Source of the DNA: Sphingomonas sp.
Lineage (GTDB): Bacteria > Pseudomonadota > Alphaproteobacteria > Sphingomonadales > Sphingomonadaceae
Assembly: GCF_017304615.1 (NCBI RefSeq)
Contig: NZ_JAFKLZ010000003.1
Location: 62,001-126,000 of the forward strand
DNA: 64,000 nt
Direction of reading: 5' to 3'
Numbering within the stretch: position 1 is the stretch's first letter; each line of letters opens with the position of its first letter. Positions 55,078 to 61,608 of this stretch are shown here, piece after piece. Below the pieces are notes generated by a model. It made no database searches and was not told the DNA's origin. It saw only the letters and a list, made by a program, of their open reading frames with translations. A program made the translations under genes and the position numbers.

Positions 55078-56334
55078 CTATTGCGCGAGCGTCGCCTGGC
55101 CGGGAGTGGGTGGCGCGATGGCGGGTGCGGGGGTGGCGGCGACTGGCTTGATCGCGCCGATCACGACCTGAACCTTGCTGCCGGGCATCGCCATCTGCGT
55201 GCCGGTGATGACCACCCGGTCGGACAGCGTCAGGCCGCCGCGAATCACCCGCAGGCCGTCGACCACCGGCCCGAGCTGAACCGGCTTGGCCGACACGGTC
55301 CCGTCCTTGCCGACGACCAGCACGGTCTTGCGCGCCTGATCGGTGACGATCGCGCTGTCGGGCACCATGAGCGCCGGGACGGTGCCGCCACTCGCCAGCC
55401 GCATGTTGCCGAACATGCCGGGCGTCAGGAACAGCGCCGGATTGCTCAGCACCGCGCGGCCGCGGATTGTCCCCGATTTGGGATCGAGTCCGTTGTCGGT
55501 GAAGTCGAGCCGGCCCTTCCAGCGATAATCGCCTTCGTCCTGCAAGCGGATCTCGACCGGCGAGGCGGCGCCCGCGCCGGCGCGCTTGGCCTTGAGGAAC
55601 AGCGCTTCCGATCCGTCGAAGCTGAAATAGATCGGGTCGAGCGCGTTGATCGTGGTGAGCAGGGTAGCGTTCGCGCCCTCGCCCGCCGCGACCAGATTGC
55701 CGATGTCGATCTTGCGGTCGGAAATGCGACCGCCGATCGGCGCGCGGACCACGGTGAACTCCATGTCGAGCGCCCGCGTGCGGACGCGCGCCTGCGCGGC
55801 GGCGAGGCTGGCCGAAGCGGCCTGGACCTGTGCCTTCAGCCGATCGACCTCGCTCTTCGACACGGCGTCGACATCGACCAGCTTGAGCGCGCGGTCGTAG
55901 TTGGCGCGCGCGAGAGCGAGGTCGCTGTTCGCGGTCGCGATGCCCGCCTGTGCTTCCGCCAGCGCGGCGGCATAGGGGCGCGGGTCGATCGTGAAGAGCG
56001 GCTGGCCCGCCTTGACGATCTGGCCGTCGGTGAAATGGATTGCGACCACCGCGCCGGAGACGCGCGGGCGCACCTCGACGCTGCGGCTCGGTTCGAAGCG
56101 GCCGACATAATCGTCCCATTCGGTCACGTCGCGTTGCAAGGGCGTGGCGACGGTGACGGTAGGCGGCGGCGGTGCGGCCATGGCCGGGTTGGGGCGCTGG
56201 ACGAGGCCGTAGCCGCCGGCCAGCACGACCAGCGGGGCGACGACCCACATCGCGCGCTTCCACAGCGCGGAACGGCCGGGCGCAGCCTCGACGGGCTGCG
56301 CTTCGGTGTCCTTGATCGGGGCGATCATGTTCAT
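55078..56334 (-). CDS. RND efflux periplasmic adaptor (membrane fusion protein)
   Basis: A 418-residue adaptor: membrane anchor (VVAPLVVLAGGYGLV, residues 33-47), biotinyl-lipoyl domain halves (SVEVRPRVSGAVVAIHFTDGQIVKAGQPLFTID and FTVVRAPIGGRISDRKIDIGNLV), a coiled-coil hairpin (about residues 110-180) and beta-barrel parts (SGTIRGRAVLSNPALFLTPGMFGNMRL). It links the RND permease to the outer-membrane lipoprotein. The ATG at 56334 follows GGAGA; its start overlaps the stop of the preceding small gene by 4 nt. Confidence 0.93.
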   Translation of the reverse strand: MNMIAPIKDTEAQPVEAAPGRSALWKRAMWVVAPLVVLAGGYGLVQRPNPAMAAPPPPTVTVATPLQRDVTEWDDYVGRFEPSRSVEVRPRVSGAVVAIHFTDGQIVKAGQPLFTIDPRPYAAALAEAQAGIATANSDLALARANYDRALKLVDVDAVSKSEVDRLKAQVQAASASLAAAQARVRTRALDMEFTVVRAPIGGRISDRKIDIGNLVAAGEGANATLLTTINALDPIYFSFDGSEALFLKAKRAGAGAASPVEIRLQDEGDYRWKGRLDFTDNGLDPKSGTIRGRAVLSNPALFLTPGMFGNMRLASGGTVPALMVPDSAIVTDQARKTVLVVGKDGTVSAKPVQLGPVVDGLRVIRGGLTLSDRVVITGTQMAMPGSKVQVVIGAIKPVAATPAPAIAPPTPGQATLAQ

Positions 56335-56732
56335 CGACGGAATCTCCGGGGAAGCTTGGCGCGGATCGCGTTGATCCGACCAAGCAGCAAATCGTAGTGA
56401 TCGGGGGTGAAGCCCGCGGCGAGGAACAGACGAACCTCTGCGGGGGCGACGGCATAGCCGCGATACCAGCTCAGCACTGCCATGCGGCGCAACGCTTCGA
56501 GCCGGCCGTCGGACAGCGCGGTCGCGACGCGGCCGCCGAACATCCAGCGCAAGGCGCGGACGATCGGGCCGGCGGGGCGGATCGAGGAAAGCTTGTCGTG
56601 CTGCGCGATCTCGACCACCTGCCATTCGAGCGGGGTCAGTTCGGCGGCCTTGCGAAAGCCCTTGGGCGCGACGGCGGGACGGTCGAGCAGCAGGGCGCCG
56701 CCGTCAGCCGGTGAGAAATCGAGATAGGCCAT
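56331..56732 (-). CDS. Hypothetical protein leading the RND efflux operon
   Basis: A 133-residue protein: MAYLDFSPADGGALLLDRPA, then LTPLEWQVVEIAQHDKLSSIRPAGPIVRALRWMFGG, RLEALRRMAVLSWYRGYAVAPAEVRLFLAAGFTPDHYDLLLGRI. It is helical and basic at the end (PRRFRR) with no signal peptide or membrane segment. No named family recognised. The start at 56732 has AAGGAGG at 8 nt; an ATG 6 nt earlier is too close to the ribosome site. It overlaps the adaptor start (ATGA), so it is the first gene of the operon and likely under the TetR regulator. It may be an accessory regulator of the pump. Confidence 0.7.
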   Translation of the reverse strand: MAYLDFSPADGGALLLDRPAVAPKGFRKAAELTPLEWQVVEIAQHDKLSSIRPAGPIVRALRWMFGGRVATALSDGRLEALRRMAVLSWYRGYAVAPAEVRLFLAAGFTPDHYDLLLGRINAIRAKLPRRFRR

Positions 56733-57052
56733 GGCCATTTCCTCCTTGTTCTTGGGGCCGGCGCAGAGGGGATGCGCCGGCCCGGTCCCGGCAGCGGGAG
56801 TCCGCCGGGATGTTCATTTTTTCGATCATGGACGACCCTGGTCCGGCACGGCAGGAAGCGGCACCCGGGCAGGGACGGCATTTTAAGCCAACTTCAGATC
56901 AGGATGTGATCACGCCGGGTCCGGTTTGACTCTCTGGCTCGAGCAGCGATCCATGTTCTATACCGTGCAGTATAGAAAGCGTTCAGGCCGAGTTCAACCC
57001 TTATTTTTATACCGAACGATATTTTTTGCGATGCAGTATGAAAAGGCCGGGT
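56733..57052. promoter_or_regulatory. Promoter and operator region of the RND efflux operon
   Basis: 320 bp between the TetR stop and the first efflux-operon gene, with no supported gene. The right half is AT-rich and carries the dyad listed at 56956-56977 and a related, weaker array (TATACCGAACGATATT at 57008-57023, then GCAGTATGAAAAG at 57033-57045 echoing GCAGTATAGAAAG at 56968-56980). A leftward promoter is expected within this stretch. Confidence 0.65.
56956..56977. promoter_or_regulatory. Operator dyad TTCTATAC-N6-GTATAGAA
   Basis: Perfect 8-bp arms with spacer CGTGCA. It lies about 75 bp downstream of the TetR gene end and some 220 bp before the efflux operon start. TATAC/GTATA half-sites of this shape are typical for TetR regulators of efflux pumps; the TATACC half-site also occurs just upstream of the TetR start at about 57675-57682, which suggests autoregulation. 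Confidence 0.7.
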
Positions 57053-57667
57053 TCAACGGCTCGGCCATACCGCCAGGCTGGTGTCGACCAGCCGCTGCAA
57101 TTCCTCGCGCGTCGCGCCCGCGCCGGCCTGCACCGCCATGCCCTGCAGCAACGCTATAAGATATTTGGTGATGCCGTCGGCATCGACCGGGCCATGAAAA
57201 TCGCCGTCGGCGATCGCTTGCTCCATGCGCTCGACCAGTGCCGCATACGCGACCTTGCCGCGTTCCAGCACTTCCAGACGAATCGATTCCGCTTCCGCGC
57301 CGCACGCGATCGAGGTGATGACGCCCAGGCACCCATGCGGCTCCGACGCGCCGGTCTGGTTCGCCAGCGCGCCCTCCAGCAGATGCTGGGCGACGCCGCG
57401 TGCGGAGGGGGCCTTCAGTGCCTCGCCCATGTAACAGAGCTTTTCACGCTCGTAGAGGTCGAGCGCTTTGCGGAACAGTTCCTCTTTGTTGCCGAACGCG
57501 GCGTAGAGGCTGGGACGCGTGATCCCCATAGCTTCGGTGAGGTCGGTCATCGACGCGCCCTCATATCCCTTGCTCCAGAATACGCGCAAAGCGGCGACCA
57601 GCGCCTGATCGATGCAGAATTCGCGAGGGCGCCCACGCGAGGGAACGGATTCCAGGACTGTTTCCAT
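57053..57667 (-). CDS. TetR/AcrR-family regulator of the RND efflux operon
   Basis: A 204-residue repressor. The HTH occupies residues about 20-65 (ALVAALRVFWSKGYEGASMTDLTEAMGITRPSLYAAFGNKEELFRKAL) and the ligand domain contains HGCLGVITSIACG (the GC-LG motif of the subfamily). It is upstream of the efflux operon in the same direction, separated by the operator region. Induction by pump substrates such as phenolics or solvents is the usual model. Confidence 0.9.
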   Translation of the reverse strand: METVLESVPSRGRPREFCIDQALVAALRVFWSKGYEGASMTDLTEAMGITRPSLYAAFGNKEELFRKALDLYEREKLCYMGEALKAPSARGVAQHLLEGALANQTGASEPHGCLGVITSIACGAEAESIRLEVLERGKVAYAALVERMEQAIADGDFHGPVDADGITKYLIALLQGMAVQAGAGATREELQRLVDTSLAVWPSR

Positions 57668-57718
57668 AACGGGCGGTATATAATAAGCGAGTCCGGGTTC
57701 GTCCAGTCCCCGGTCCGA

Positions 57719-59329
57719 TCAATGTGCGTCGGGTGGCGGGCCGCTGATCGACGGCGGCTTGCAGAACGGCACCATCACCAGTGCTGCCAGAAAAAGCCAG
57801 GCCATCATGCGGAAGACGTCGTCGAACGCCAGCGTCAGCGCCTGACGCCCGACGACCTTCGCCAGGATCGCGTCGGCGGCGAGCGCGGCGCGTTGCGGAT
57901 CGGGCACGGCCCGGCCGATGCCCTGCGCCAGCCCGGCGGCCATTTCCTGTGCAGCGCGCGCCGACTGGCCCAATGCCTCCGACAGGCGCAGCACGTGCAA
58001 CCGCGTCGCATCCTGCAGCCAGGTGTTCGCCACCGCGATGCCGATCGCCCCGCCCAGGTTGCGCATCAGGTTGAACAGCCCCGATGCATAACGCAGTTCC
58101 GCGCCCTGAAAATTACCCAGCGCCAGCCCGACCGACGGCACGATGCACAGCATGATCGCGAAACTGCGCACGACTTGCGGCCAGAACAAAGCGGCGAACC
58201 CCCAATCGGGCGTCATGTAGCTGAACAGCCATAGTCCGACGGCGAACAGCGACAGGCCGACGGTGATGACGATCCGCTGATCGACTCGTTGCGACAGGCT
58301 GGCGGCGATCGGCACGCCGAGCAGTTGCGCGACGCCCGCGATGAACACCGTCGTCCCGACCTCCGCCGCATTGTATCCCCGCACGCGCCCCAGGAAGATC
58401 GGCACCAGATACGTGCCCGCATACAGGCCGAACCCGATCACCAGATTGAACATGCAGGCGAAGGCGAAGGTCGGCTTGCGGAATGGGGTCAGCTTGACGA
58501 TCGGCCCGTCCGACCGGAACGATCGTTCGAGGAACAGCACGAACGCGACCAGCGACAGCCATGCGCCGACCGCGATCGACGGGTCGCCCAGCCAGTCGTT
58601 CTTCGGTCCTTCCTCCAGCACATATTCGAGTCCCGCGAGGAACGCCGCCATCGACCCCAGATGGACCCAGTCGATTCGCTTGAGCATCGCTAGGTTCGGG
58701 GTGTCGACGTGGACCAGCGTCAGCACCATCACCGTCACGATCGTGCCTGGTGCCACGTTGATGAAGAACACCCAGCGCCACGTCAGCGCATCCGTGATCC
58801 ACCCGCCGACCGTCGGACCCAGCGTCGGCGCGAGGACGGAGACCATGCCCAGGATCGCGGGGATCATCGCCCGCTGCTTGCCCTCGAACAGGACGTAACC
58901 GGTCGCGAACACGGTCGGCACCATCGCGCCGCCGACGAACCCCTGCACCGCGCGGAACAGGATCATCGATTCGATGCTCCACGCGAACCCGCACAGGATG
59001 CTCGCCAGCGTGAACAGCCCCGCCGACAGCGCGAACAGCCAGCGAGTCGACAGCGCCTGCGCCAGGAAGGCGGAAAACGGAATCATCACCAGTTCGGCCA
59101 TCAGATAAGCCGTCTGCACCCAACTGATCTCGTCCGGTCCCGCGCTCAGCCCCGCCTGCACTTCGTTGAGCGACGCGGCGACGATCTGGATGTCGATCAG
59201 CGCCATGAACTGGCCGAACGCCATCACCGCAAAAATCAGATATTTCTGACGGTTGCTCAGCGCCGCCGGGTTGAACGGCACGGCTGGAGCATGGTGCGAC
59301 GCCTGGGAAGAGAGTGGAATCGACGCCAA
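57719..59329 (-). CDS. DHA2-family MFS drug exporter (EmrB/QacA type)
   Basis: A 536-residue exporter with about 14 membrane segments. Motifs: MALIDIQIVAASLNEVQAGLSAGPDEISWVQTAYLMAELVMIPFSAFLAQAL (motif D1/A region) and GPTVGGWITDALTWRWVFFINVAPG (motif C, antiporter). The start is TTG at 59329 with GGAGG 8 nt upstream. It pairs with the EmrA-like protein encoded divergently at 60410, so the usual emrAB operon is split around a TetR gene and a thioesterase gene. It exports hydrophobic weak acids or drugs by proton antiport. Confidence 0.9.
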   Translation of the reverse strand: MASIPLSSQASHHAPAVPFNPAALSNRQKYLIFAVMAFGQFMALIDIQIVAASLNEVQAGLSAGPDEISWVQTAYLMAELVMIPFSAFLAQALSTRWLFALSAGLFTLASILCGFAWSIESMILFRAVQGFVGGAMVPTVFATGYVLFEGKQRAMIPAILGMVSVLAPTLGPTVGGWITDALTWRWVFFINVAPGTIVTVMVLTLVHVDTPNLAMLKRIDWVHLGSMAAFLAGLEYVLEEGPKNDWLGDPSIAVGAWLSLVAFVLFLERSFRSDGPIVKLTPFRKPTFAFACMFNLVIGFGLYAGTYLVPIFLGRVRGYNAAEVGTTVFIAGVAQLLGVPIAASLSQRVDQRIVITVGLSLFAVGLWLFSYMTPDWGFAALFWPQVVRSFAIMLCIVPSVGLALGNFQGAELRYASGLFNLMRNLGGAIGIAVANTWLQDATRLHVLRLSEALGQSARAAQEMAAGLAQGIGRAVPDPQRAALAADAILAKVVGRQALTLAFDDVFRMMAWLFLAALVMVPFCKPPSISGPPPDAH

Positions 59330-59350
59330 GTTGCTTGCCTCCAGCCGCGA

Positions 59351-59372
59351 TTATATTATCTGCATCATATAA
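59351..59372. promoter_or_regulatory. Operator dyad TTATAT-N10-ATATAA in the emrB/TetR divergent promoter
   Basis: Perfect 6-bp arms around TATCTGCATC in the 56-bp gap between the MFS exporter and the TetR gene. It overlaps the expected promoters of both, so one repressor bound here could close both units. Confidence 0.7.
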
Positions 59373-59385
59373 ATGGAGGCTGCAA

Positions 59386-59976
59386 GTGCGCTATTCAGGT
59401 GATCACAAGGCGAAGACGCGGGAACGCGTGCTGCGCGAGGCGGCGCGCGAATTGCGGGCGAAAGGGCGAGATAACGTCTCGGTCGCGCGCGTGATGGAGC
59501 GCGCCGGGCTGACGCATGGCGGGTTCTATGCGCATTTTTCCTCGAAGGACGATCTGGTCGCCGAAGCGGTCGCTACGATGTTCGACGATGCGCGGGCGCG
59601 ACTGGCGGCGACGACCGACGACGAGCCGCGGCGGGCGTTGCGCGCCTATATCGATTTTTACCTGAGCGCGGCGCACCGCGACAATCGCGAGCGCGGCTGT
59701 CCGCTGCCGGCGCTGTCGGGCGACCTGGCGCGTGCTGACCCGGCGGCGCGCGAGCGGTTCGGGGCGGGGGTGAAGGGCCTGTCCGACCGGCTGGCGCAAC
59801 TTCTGCGCGCGATCGGCAGCGCAGCGCCCGATGCCGAAGCCTCCGCGATGCTGGCGCAAATGGTCGGCGCGGTGGCGCTGTCGCGTGCGGTCGCGGACTC
59901 GGCGCAATCCGATGCGATCCTCGCGGACGCTCGCGCCGATCTGGTCGCGCGGTATAATCTGGAGACCGCCCAATGA
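59386..59976 (+). CDS. TetR-family regulator of the emrB/emrA-type module
   Basis: A 196-residue repressor with a GTG start 6 nt after GGAGG. HTH: TRERVLREAARELRAKGRDNVSVARVMERAGLTHGGFYAHFSSKDDLVAEAV (residues 11-62), followed by the CPLPALSGDLARADPAARERF segment of the TetR_C_16/AcrR-like subgroup. Divergent from the MFS exporter and overlapping the thioesterase start by 4 nt, so it is co-transcribed with the thioesterase and the membrane-fusion gene. An upstream in-frame ATG at 59314 is within the exporter gene. Confidence 0.9.
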   Translation: MRYSGDHKAKTRERVLREAARELRAKGRDNVSVARVMERAGLTHGGFYAHFSSKDDLVAEAVATMFDDARARLAATTDDEPRRALRAYIDFYLSAAHRDNRERGCPLPALSGDLARADPAARERFGAGVKGLSDRLAQLLRAIGSAAPDAEASAMLAQMVGAVALSRAVADSAQSDAILADARADLVARYNLETAQ

Positions 59977-60413
59977 GCGAGACGATCGACGCGCCGAACG
60001 GCCTGCGCCAAGTGCTCGACCTGCTGGACCGCGACGAACAGCCGCCGATGGGACGGTTGATGGACGTGCGGTTGATCGAGGCGAGCGAGGGTCGCGCGGT
60101 GTTCGAAGGCTTGCCCGGCGAACAGCATTACAACCCCATGGGCGGCGTCCATGGCGGCTATGCGGCCGGTTTGCTCGATTCGGCGTGCGGCATCGCGGTC
60201 CACACGATGCTCCAGCCGGGGCAGGGCTATACGACCATCGAACTCAAGGTGTCGTACATTCGCGGGATGACCGCCGGGACCGGGCCGGTGCGCGCCGAGG
60301 GGCGGGTGATCAACATGGGCCGTCGCGTCGCCTTTTCGGAGGCGGAGATCCGCGATGGCGAGGGGCGCCTGATCGCGACCGCGAGTTCGACCCTGCTGGT
60401 GTTCGCCGCATGA
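59973..60413 (+). CDS. PaaI-type hotdog-fold thioesterase
   Basis: A 146-residue hotdog protein: GEQHYNPMGGVHGGYAAGLLDSACGIAVHTMLQPGQGYTTIELKVSYIRG is the PaaI/YbgC-like core with the HGG turn, followed by RVINMGRRVAFSEAEIRDGEGRLIATASSTLLVF. It hydrolyses acyl- or aryl-CoA thioesters in the cytoplasm. Its place between a TetR regulator and an exporter adaptor, with 4-nt overlaps on both sides, suggests that it releases the free acid which the pump then exports; this is inference. Confidence 0.9.
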   Translation: MSETIDAPNGLRQVLDLLDRDEQPPMGRLMDVRLIEASEGRAVFEGLPGEQHYNPMGGVHGGYAAGLLDSACGIAVHTMLQPGQGYTTIELKVSYIRGMTAGTGPVRAEGRVINMGRRVAFSEAEIRDGEGRLIATASSTLLVFAA

Positions 60414-61528
60414 ACGCGCCGGTGACGCTCGACGCCGAGGAAGCGGCCGCGCCGTCGCGCCGCGCGCTGCGCCTGCCGCGCAAGGCGCCGGTCGTGGCGG
60501 CGATCGCGCTGGCGGTCGCGGCGCTTGGGACGTTCTGGTTGCTCGCCCCGCGATCGAGCGAGAGCACCGACAACGCCTATCTGCGCGCCGATTCGAGCGC
60601 GGTCGCGCCCAAGGTCGGCGGGCTGGTCGCGGCGATCCTGGTCAAGGACAACCAGGTCGTGCGCGCGGGCGATCCGCTGATCAGGATCGACACGCAGGAT
60701 TACGACGCCAAGGTGGCGGCGGCGCAGGCGGCCGTCGCCGATGCCGAAGCGGGGGTGGCGAGCGCGCGGGCCGCGCTCGCGGCGCTCACCGCCGACGAGC
60801 GGCTCGCCTCGGCGCAAGTCCGGGCGGCGGGAACGGGCATCGCGTCCGCCGACGCTGAAGTCGCGCGCGCCGGAGCCGATCGCGCGCGCTACGACGCCCT
60901 CGTCGCCAGCGGTTTCGCGACGCGCCGGGACGCCGAGCGCATCAAGGCGACCGCCGTCAGCGCGGTCTCGGCCGCCGACCGTTCTCGCGCCGACCTGCAG
61001 GTGAGCCGCGAACAGGACCTCGTTACCCGTGCGCGCCGCCCGGTGCTGGAGGCGCAACTGCAAAGCGCGCAGGCGGCGGTGCTGAAGGCGCGCGCCGCGC
61101 TCGACCTTGCGCGGCAGGATCGCGGCCACGCCGTCGTGCTCGCCCCGATCGACGGTGTCGTCGGCAATCGCCAGGTCCAGGTGGGCGATTTCGTCCAGCC
61201 GGGTTCGCGCGTGTTTACCCTGGTGCCGGTCGACGCGCTCTACGTCGTCGCCAATTTCAAGGAAACGCAGACTCGCGACATGCGCGTCGGACAGAAAGCG
61301 CGCATTTATGTCGACGCCCTCGGCGGTGAAGCGCTGACCGGCGTCGTCGACAGCTTCGCGCCGGGATCGGGCAGCGAATTCACCCTGCTGCCGTTCGAAC
61401 CGGGATCGGGCAATTTCACCAAGATCGTCCAGCGCGTCGGCGTACGTATCCGGCTCGATCCGGGCCAGCCCGCGCTCGCCCGGCTACGGCCCGGTCTGTC
61501 GGTCACGGCGAAAGTGCAGTTGCGCTGA
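60410..61528 (+). CDS. EmrA/HlyD-type membrane fusion protein
   Basis: A 372-residue adaptor: basic N-terminus, one membrane segment (VVAAIALAVAALGTFWLLAP, residues 27-46), SVAPKVGGLVAAILVKDNQVVRAGDPLIRIDTQDY lipoyl half, an Ala-rich coiled coil (about residues 100-225), VLAPIDGVVGNRQVQVGDFVQPGSRVFTLVP second half and a DPGQPALARLRPGLSVTAKV barrel. The VKDNQxV and GNFTKIVQRVGVRI segments place it with EmrA. It would join the DHA2 exporter at 57719 to an outer-membrane factor, possibly the NodT protein at 50355. The start overlaps the thioesterase stop (ATGA). Confidence 0.9.
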   Translation: MNAPVTLDAEEAAAPSRRALRLPRKAPVVAAIALAVAALGTFWLLAPRSSESTDNAYLRADSSAVAPKVGGLVAAILVKDNQVVRAGDPLIRIDTQDYDAKVAAAQAAVADAEAGVASARAALAALTADERLASAQVRAAGTGIASADAEVARAGADRARYDALVASGFATRRDAERIKATAVSAVSAADRSRADLQVSREQDLVTRARRPVLEAQLQSAQAAVLKARAALDLARQDRGHAVVLAPIDGVVGNRQVQVGDFVQPGSRVFTLVPVDALYVVANFKETQTRDMRVGQKARIYVDALGGEALTGVVDSFAPGSGSEFTLLPFEPGSGNFTKIVQRVGVRIRLDPGQPALARLRPGLSVTAKVQLR

Positions 61529-61557
61529 CCAGACGGGCGCTGGCCCGGCCGCAAAAA

Positions 61558-61585
61558 AAGGGGCGCCCGCCAGCGAGCGCCCCTT
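61558..61585. terminator. Bidirectional terminator between the EmrA-type and TonB-receptor genes
   Basis: Perfect 9-bp arms AAGGGGCGC (61558-61566) and GCGCCCCTT (61577-61585), preceded by a run of seven A (U-tract for the minus strand). It separates two convergent genes. The A-tract makes it an intrinsic terminator for the leftward-reading receptor gene and a stem for the rightward operon. Confidence 0.8.
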
Positions 61586-61608
61586 GGATCGTCCTATGGT
61601 GCTTTGGG

